A stretch of 23,031 nt of DNA from Gnetum montanum (Eukaryota > Streptophyta > Gnetopsida > Gnetales > Gnetaceae), in assembly GCA_015680685.1 (NCBI GenBank), contig MNCI01026292.1:5815-28845 (forward strand), in the 5' to 3' direction. A program made the position numbers and the translations under genes. Positions 16,590 to 23,031 of the stretch are shown here, piece after piece (positions within the stretch are counted from its first letter, which is position 1; each line of letters starts with the position of its first letter). Below the pieces are notes generated by a model that was not told the origin of the DNA, did not search any database, and was given only the letters and a program-made list of their open reading frames with translations.

Positions 16590-18660
16590 TCTAAGGTTCC
16601 AAAGGACCTTCTATTGCTTTAGGCACATGTAATGGTTGAGGTTGTTGTGGTTGTCTTACTATAGCTACAAATTCTAGTGAAAGATGGAAAACATCCAACA
16701 ATTATTTCATCTTCTCCTCCTTTCTTATGGAATTATGCATGGTCCATGTAGCTTTTCCAATGTGGGTTGGAATGGACACATCCCAAGGATAGGGCATTAT
16801 TGGGAACAACTCCTTGACATTAATGAACTAGGTAGTAAATTGTTTACATTTGATGTCGAACACCTTGATTGCATTCTGCAGTTCTTGGTAATCATTCATT
16901 CTTCTAGTGAGGTTCTCAGCAATTGATCTTTGATTAGTGAATCTTGCCCTAAGAACTTCAAGTTCAGCATTTGCATTCTTAAGCTTTTTCTTGGTTTCCT
17001 TATTGTGCTTAAACTCTACCTTGTACAACAAGTACGAGTTGACCACATGCTTCTCTCACTCTGATCGTGGTCGTCCAACAGTTAGCCTTGCCAGGTTTGC
17101 ATATTGAAGATGGTAAGCTCCATGTATTCTATCATTTCTTCAATCTACAACTCCTTTATGTAGATCTTTGCTTTGTTGTAGGCATCTATCTCATCAATGA
17201 TAGGTTGTCATGCCTCTTTTCCTTGCTAGAGTTGCTAGAGGGTCTCATTAACTTTTGCCTTAGCCATCTGGATGTGCTTTTCATTAACTTCTTTCTGTAG
17301 GCCAACTTAATCTCTATAGTGGTTCTTGACTCTCTTAAATTTGAGAGCCTCATTCTTTCAGGCGGCAATCTCAATCATAGGTTTTTTACATAATGTGAAG
17401 ACTTCCTCCATAGAGAGATTTCTATTTTTGTTTCCAATATCCTAAGCTTAGTATTTACTATTGCTAGCTGCTCTTGCTGTTGATGGATGAATTTTTACAT
17501 CTATTGTTTCTACACATCAACATTCCACAGGCGATGATTCTCTACAGTTAGCATCTCATTCTCTAGGCATGTTTGGACTAAGTCCTTTTGAATTGAATAT
17601 GTCTTGGACTTAACCACAAATTGGTCAAAGATTACCATCACTATCCCTACCTCAACCTATTTAAGCCTATCTTGAAGTTGTTGAAAAGCTTCATCTCTTG
17701 TCAGTGTAGGGTTGAGGAGAGTAGGATTAGCAAGGTAGGCTCTTAATTTGACAACCTTTGCAACCAAGCATTTTTTTTGTGCTTGGGCTATTTTGAGTTA
17801 CCCTTTTAAAATGATGCATTTGCCCTTTTCTTTAAGAAGCTCTAATTGGTTTGTGATAATGTTATTTAGATAGTCAAAGATATTTGGAATTGGTTGCCTA
17901 GTTCCCACTAGTCAATCCAACAACTTCTCGTGTTGAGCTACACTTAACCAACTGCTAAAAGTTCCTGTAGATGTCTGCACCTCTTTGGGTGTAGAAATGT
18001 CTAGTACAAATACCATAGGTGCATTCAATACTTCAACAATTCAATCAACAATCACTTTTGCTATGGTATCTTGTTCTTGGTGCTACATCACTAAGATAGT
18101 TGCCACCTCGCCCTCCTCCAAGTGCACTAAAAAGGAAGTGGCATTCCCAGAGATTTTTGGGAATTGCTGTTGTTGCGAGAGAGACACCGTTACCTCTAGG
18201 GCACTAGAATTTAACCTTGCGGGTAGCTACATTCTTTGGGCTGAGAATATTGGTCCACCTTTCTCCATTTGACTGATTGTTCGAGTCACTTCATTAAGGT
18301 GACTCATTACATGATGATACATAGATGAATCTCCATCACTTGTTCTTACTTACTACTTGCACTTATGCAAGAGCTACTATTGGATTTCACATAAGTGTTT
18401 AATGGTAACACAAGCCTTTGGCATTATTTCTTGAGTGTGTGGTGGAGGTGGTGGTTACTACTCCTCTTCTTTAGACATGGTAGGGGTTTTTTCTTTTATC
18501 ATTTCAAACCAAGAGGCAATAGAAGTATGCCTAATTATGTTATTTTCATAGTGGATTATCCATGCCCTTTTACAGAGTTTTCTGATAAGGTATTGAAAGG
18601 GCAGGGTTCTCATTCCCCATTCATTTTCCTTAAATCACTTTTCCATCTCTAGATATATTA
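16590..18660 (-). pseudogene. Decayed coiled-coil ORF inside the LTR pair
   Basis: The minus strand reads as one long coding sequence with scattered stops and a few frame changes, running nearly from LTR2 to LTR1 (about 690 codons). In order: LPFQYLIRKLCKRAWI (about 18600), a Ser/Gln-rich stretch, FDYLNNIITNQLELLKEKGK (about 17850), helix-rich segments with QQLQDRLK and QQQEQLAIVNTKLRILETKI, KHNKETKKKLKNANAELEVL (about 17000), then ELFPIMPYPWDVSIP and a Pro/Gln-rich tail. Heptad-like Leu spacing and Lys/Glu richness indicate coiled coils. No zinc knuckle, protease, RT or integrase is seen. The LCKRA segment weakly recalls plant 'putative transposon protein' domains of LTR elements; that is uncertain. 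Short + strand frames here are antisense shadows. Confidence 0.5.
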
Positions 18661-18736
18661 GCTATGGAAGGTTTACAGGGAATTTTTTGCTTAAAGTGGC
18701 ACATGCATGGGCAAAGAAAGTAGTCACATTACTAGG

Positions 18737-19898
18737 TGATGACTGGCAAAGTACCCCTATGCCCAACTATATGAATCACAAGCGTTCATGTGAAATCTGG
18801 TGGAATTTCGTAGACTATAATTACTAAGTGCACTAGAGCTAAACAATGTGTGTGTGTTGTTTGTTCGTTGTCTTCCTAGTCCCACTTGTGAAATGCAATT
18901 GTATGGTTAAGTGTGATTGAGGCATATGATTTTTATTATTTTATGTTTTTATGGAATTACTCACCTAGAACAAGAATAAAAGCAAGAGTGATTAAAAGTA
19001 AGAGCAATTAATTGCTAAGTAAACTATAGTATAATCTAGCCTAACACAAGTAACTGTTTCCACTTCCTAGACACATCCTAAACTCCGTGCAAACTTTGCT
19101 AGGTTGTCAAATGATAATCGTTTCTGAGCTATCGAGTGTCACACGTATGCTCGAAGAGGTCATGCTTGTGTAATTTAACGATTTTCTTAATTGATCAAAA
19201 TTAATTGCTACATAAATAAAATTAATGTAAATTTCATGAAATAACAATATGTAAATGCATAAGAAGGAAAATCTCAAGTGCTACAAGGAATTGACCAAAG
19301 AGCTCGTCTTTATTGCCAACACAATGGTATGCTTAGGTACATCAATGTTTGAATAAAGATCCATTCACACTTAGACCTCCTGTTGCAGGCACTTGGAAAA
19401 TATTCTAACTTTCAAATGAAAAAACTACAAGAGTTTCACTACTTGACTACCAAAAACTTACTCCAATTGTGCACCTGGGCGCTATATTTATAGACCAAGG
19501 AGTAACCCTATGATATCAAATGTATGATATCGCATATTGGACCATGATATCGCATACCCGATATTATGTACCCAATATCATAGCCACCTCGATATCAGAG
19601 TGATAAAAAACATGATTTATCATATCCCCATGATTGAATGAAAACTCATCCTCAAGTACAAAGGAATAAGTCCTTTACAAAATATAATAGGGGACATGGA
19701 CTTATTTGACAGACATGTAGAGTGACAAAGAGAAAATAGACAAATACAAAAGTTCTCGAGCATACAATATGACAATGGTGTATAACATTGGGTGTTCATG
19801 ACAATAGGAAAGAACACCAATGAATCCAAAAAACATCCAACCCCTCTTGGTAATATAAGAATGAGGGAGATACAGAAGAGATCCAATGGTCATGAACA
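18737..19898 (-). mobile_element. Right LTR (LTR2)
   Basis: Homologous to LTR1 and in the same orientation. On the minus strand it begins TGTTCATGACC (19898) or TGACC (19892) and ends CATCA (18741-18737), the TG...CA form of LTRs. It has TATAAATA at 19485-19492. U3 (19500-19600) holds four GATATC palindromes. A purine-rich tract abuts the 19898 end, as expected of a 3' LTR whose internal region lies to the right. No tRNA primer-binding site is recognisable just below 18737. Confidence 0.7.
19485..19492 (-). promoter_or_regulatory. LTR2 TATA box
   Basis: TATAAATA on the minus strand in the context TCTATAAATATAG, at the same offset as in LTR1. Confidence 0.6.
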
Positions 19899-19910
19899 AT
19901 CTCCCGCAAG
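19899..19910 (-). promoter_or_regulatory. Polypurine-tract-like sequence
   Basis: The minus strand reads CTTGCGGGAGAT immediately before TGTTCATG, the start of LTR2. Plant LTR elements prime plus-strand DNA synthesis at such a GGGAGA tract next to the 3' LTR. The corresponding place beside LTR1 is not purine-rich. Confidence 0.45.
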
Positions 19911-21538
19911 TGGTATGGTTGCATCCTCCTTGGTGATAATAGTCCCGCTTCATGTCCACGCTTTCCACTGCAATCACAACAAAACCAAGGATTAGTATAT
20001 ATAGTACAACAGATAATGGCTGAGTACCTTGTCTCATCAACAACTTTATCTAGCTAGGTTGTGATTGTGATAGATTGGTTACTTGATGTTGTTAGTGGAA
20101 GACTAATGAATGGGTTAAATAAGAGAAGCGATGCATAAAATTCAGAAAAATCTTAACACAAGAAGTACTGGAGAAAAGAGGGTATTTACAACAATAAAAA
20201 GGAATTCATTACAAACAGTTGTGAAGATGCGTACAATTGGATGACATGGATGGGGTAAATAAAAAGAATTTTATTGTAACAATGTCTAAGGATAAAGAAC
20301 TTAACTTAACCAAACCAAAAGATATGCAAGTGGGTCCTCCCCAAAGAAAGTACAGGTCTTTTATGCCCTTGCATAACTTCAAACTAAGGATTCTGTGGGA
20401 ACCATGGATGATTAATAGTTATGGAAAGCTAAGTACAAAAACCCAAAAGTAATTGACTGAGAAACTCGACACATCGAACTAGAACATTGAATCAAAACAT
20501 GAAACCGGCAAAGAGGTGAGGCATGCAAAACATAGATAGGTGACAAAGAGAGTGGAATGAAGTTCCTAATTATGGCCACATGTAGTCCCTTGTGGATTTT
20601 GTGATTAATTGACTTGGTAGGATCCTTCCTTAGTTCAAATCAAAACCAACCACTTTCAGTGACTTCGCATTGACATTCTAAGGCAAGTCCATCCCTTGAG
20701 ATACAAGAATGCTTCCACAAAACAACCACCACTCCAAAATTGGAGTGAAGGTAGGAAGTGAGAAAGGGCCTTAGTTGGGGGAGATAAGACAAGTCTCATA
20801 ACCAGTTCTTATAGCCCTTTTATTTGGTCTAAGGGATGTGCTTTGAATTCCCATGTTTTTTTTTTGAATAGAATCACACCATGCAAAGATCCATGCATTT
20901 TTTGCATTTATTTTGTCCAAGGGTTGTGCTTTGAATCCTCATCTTTCTTTTTATTTTTTGTGATGAGCACCACACCATGCAAGGACTTATTTTATTTCCT
21001 ATTATAAAATGATGCAGAACAGTGAGAAGCTTCTGAGAACACTCTTGCACATAGGAAAATAGAAAAGCACAAAGAATACCACATCCCTTTGAAGCCAAAC
21101 CCTATCCAAACCTTTGATTCTTTCCTGATTTCAAAAACTACACAAGTCACCAATTTATTAAAGTTTCATTAATGAATAAGAGATTGCACACTTCCAAAAG
21201 AAGGAAAACCATAGAGTATGTGGATGGGTGGATGATGTGGACTCACTACCACCATCGAGTAGTGCATTACCATTGTACCTACTACCTTATTAGCAGAAAA
21301 AGTAGAGAAACACATCAAACAGAAGCAAACATAACCATAAAAGAAAGTAAAAGAGTAGACAATAAATATTGAATATATTAACATTGGTATAAAACAAAAA
21401 CTAAGAAAAAACCAATAACCTTAAAAATACAAATATGTAAAATGAAGATGTAAAATAAAGAAGATGAAAACAAAAAGTTGTAAAAACAAAAATGTGTAAA
21501 ATAAAAAAAGGTTAAAAATTGAGGAGCTACCTAAGGTA
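19911..21538. other. Spacer between gypsy pol and LTR2
   Basis: About 1.6 kb without a recognisable protein on either strand. If LTR2 is the 3' LTR of the gypsy element, this is its post-pol region. It includes an 88-bp tandem duplication (listed separately) and A-rich TGTAAAAT repeats near 21434-21510. Confidence 0.45.
20819..20990. repeat. 88-bp tandem duplication
   Basis: TTTATTTGGTCTAAGGG at 20819 and TTTATTTTGTCCAAGGG at 20907 start two copies. Both continue with GTGCTTTGAAT, a T-rich run and CACACCATGCAA. Confidence 0.7.
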
Positions 21539-23031
21539 TTAGTATGGGTGGCCATCTCCCCCATGACTAAGTTGGAAGGGAGAGATTTGAAAGATTGAGT
21601 GTAGTTGTCCATCTGACGAGGTGTTTGGTGCGTTGGTTGGCTTAGGCTCATGGAAAGTTTTTATTTGTTGAATGTTGAATAATTGTTTCTTATTTGGGTT
21701 GTTAGGTTTGTAGATGATCATGGATCTAGATGGAAAAGTCTTATCAATAATGTAAGGTCCTTCCCACAATGTTTGAAATTTGGTTCATTGGGGTACATGT
21801 GTAGGATTCTAATAGAGAACCTTGTCTCCTAGTTGAAACTTGACTTTTCTTATTTTGAGGTCATGTGTTTCTTGTTGAATGCCTTATGTGTTTCATTGGA
21901 TGAAAGGGCCATTAACCAATTTTTTTCTAGCAAGTTGAGACTCATTAATTGTTCTTTCTATGCTAGACTTAGATCTAGGTCAAGGTCACAGGTTGTAGAG
22001 AGTGTACAAAGCTCGGATTGGAGGGGCAATGTTGGTAGTTTTTCATACACAGGCTCATAGGAAGAATAACCTATGGGAAGTTTCCATGTGGAGAATAGGC
22101 CCAAAGGGCACCATTTAATTTAGTGTTCTAGTCCCTTCAGCATTTGCTAATTGTATGCATTAAGATTTTTTTAATCTCCCGATTAGTAACCTTAGCTTGG
22201 CCATTGGCTTGGGGGTGATATGGTGCTATGAATTTATGTTCAACCCCCAAGCGTTACATCAACTTCTAGAAAATGGCACATGTAAAATGAGTTCCATTAT
22301 CAAAAATTAATGCACAAGGTGCACCAAAATTGTTTACAATGTTTTGTTATACAAACCAAGTAGCAGTGGTGGATGTACAGTTGGTGACAGTTGCTACTTT
22401 TGCCCACTTGGTACAATAGTCAACTACGACTATTATATATGTTTTTTTATTTGATGAAGGTGCAATGGAACCCATAAAGTTAATGCCCTAAATATTAAAT
22501 GGCTTAAGAGGTTGTATCCATTGTTGTGGCCCCTCCATTTGAGCTGTCATTCCATCATCCCTCTTGCAACGATCACAAGTGCGAACGAATTGATGTGCAT
22601 CCCTGAAGATTGTTGGCCAATAATATCCTACCATAAGGATTTTTATGGCTATGCATCTCCTAGAATAATGGCCCCCACATGGACCTTCGTGAGTATCTTG
22701 GAGAATGCTTAGTTGATTCGTATTAGGGACACACCAATGTACTAGGCCATCGGGATAAACCTTGTAAAGGTTTTCATTAATCTCCATGAAATATTTGACC
22801 AAGTGAAGAAAATAGTGTTTCTTTCTAGTGTTCAACCTTTGTGGGAGTTTTTGCTTGAGTAGATAAGTAAGGATGGTGTCATACCATTTTAGTTCATCAG
22901 GCATTTATGCATTAATAGCACCTGCAAGGAGAGATTCATTAATAAATTGATAAGATAAAGGACTCTTTCTCCTTGTCATCCCATCTTAGTTACGATAAGT
23001 GATCTGTGATCACATTCTCCACACCTTTACA
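21539..23031 (-). pseudogene. Ty3/gypsy pol fragment: RNase H end and integrase
   Basis: Read right to left, KGVENVITDHLS (23025-22990) is the typical end of an RNase H domain. After a frameshift, the 22904-22488 segment holds an integrase zinc-binding module with an intact H-H-C-C set (DTHEGPCGGH ... YYWPTIFRD ... CDRCK). The same frame, after a Trp-to-stop change at 22488-22490, continues into the core: VVVDYC (first Asp at 22419-22421), IFDNGTHF (second Asp at 22299-22301), then PYHPQANGQ. A spacer leads to FQLGDKVLY and the C-terminal WEGPYIIDK (GPY/F) module near 21770. Many stops and frameshifts make it inactive. It resembles plant chromodomain-less (Athila/Tat-like) gypsy elements; the lineage is inference. 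Gag, protease and RT would lie beyond the window. Confidence 0.85.

Noticed and set aside
16712-16728. Minus-strand AAGAAAGGAGGAGAAG as the polypurine tract of LTR1
   Set aside because: It lies inside the decayed ORF (encoding RKEEK), and LTR homology with 18737-19898 stops about 140 bp away at 16574.
17985-18652. + strand frames inside the LTR pair
   Set aside because: They are antisense to the minus-strand coiled-coil coding sequence and contain no motif of their own.
19702-20043. 113-codon minus-strand frame across the LTR2 boundary, with a Cys-rich, zinc-knuckle-like bit (CCDCSGKRGH)
   Set aside because: The Cys-His spacing is wrong for a CCHC knuckle (five residues before His, no last Cys), and most of the frame is LTR sequence.
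20771-20790. + strand GGGGGAGATAAG as a second polypurine tract
   Set aside because: It is followed by TAAGAC, not TG, with no LTR-like sequence, and its orientation is opposite to the neighbouring gypsy pol.

Overview
The window looks like a piece of a large, repeat-rich seed-plant nuclear genome, probably a gymnosperm. It is AT-rich, most of it is decayed transposon sequence or unrecognisable spacer, and it holds a decayed PIF1-like helicase tail, a broken Ty3/gypsy pol and old LTRs. The only gene-like locus has a plant TATA box and lacks bacterial gene packing. There are no operons and no RNA genes that I can support. The organism call is inference. Layout, left to right. 1-1455: the C-terminal relic of a PIF1-like helicase on +. 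Its tail is tandemly duplicated and ends against a 52-nt perfect palindrome. 1456-6900: spacer with no supportable gene; the right part is the 3' flank of the main gene. 6903-11528 (- strand): one large locus encoding a membrane-anchored, very acidic, repeat-built protein that I do not recognise. It has a TATA box, a short uORF and a repeat-containing leader on its right. 11800-15488: promoter-distal spacer with small tandem repeats, two weak SINE-like relics and a cluster of GATATC palindromes. 15489-19898: two diverged, similarly oriented LTRs (about 1.1 kb, TATA boxes on -) around a roughly 2 kb decayed coiled-coil ORF. 19899-23031: a polypurine tract beside the right LTR, 1.6 kb of spacer, then a broken Ty3/gypsy RNase H-integrase segment on - that runs off the right edge. 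The main locus is the most interesting object. It consists of a near-complete first gene unit (TM anchor, acidic body, FNFG tail) fused to a second unit that has three further tandem copies of about 234 codons. Two repeat junctions carry the same in-frame stop, and each stop is followed by AAC-ATG-G, so the locus reads as three back-to-back ORFs (1764, 699 and 2157 nt including stops). The same junctions contain a GT donor-like and a pyrimidine-rich AG acceptor-like sequence with matching codon phase. Joining the donor of the first junction to the acceptor of the third copy would remove 732 nt, both stops and one whole repeat, and leave one open frame. Whether the locus is a pseudogene, a spliced gene or is translated as separate ORFs cannot be decided from sequence alone. 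On the right side, the polypurine tract abuts the right LTR and I see no target-site duplication around the LTR pair. This suggests the right LTR is the 3' LTR of the gypsy element entering from the right, and that the left LTR plus coiled-coil segment is a recombined or tandem, non-autonomous relative.
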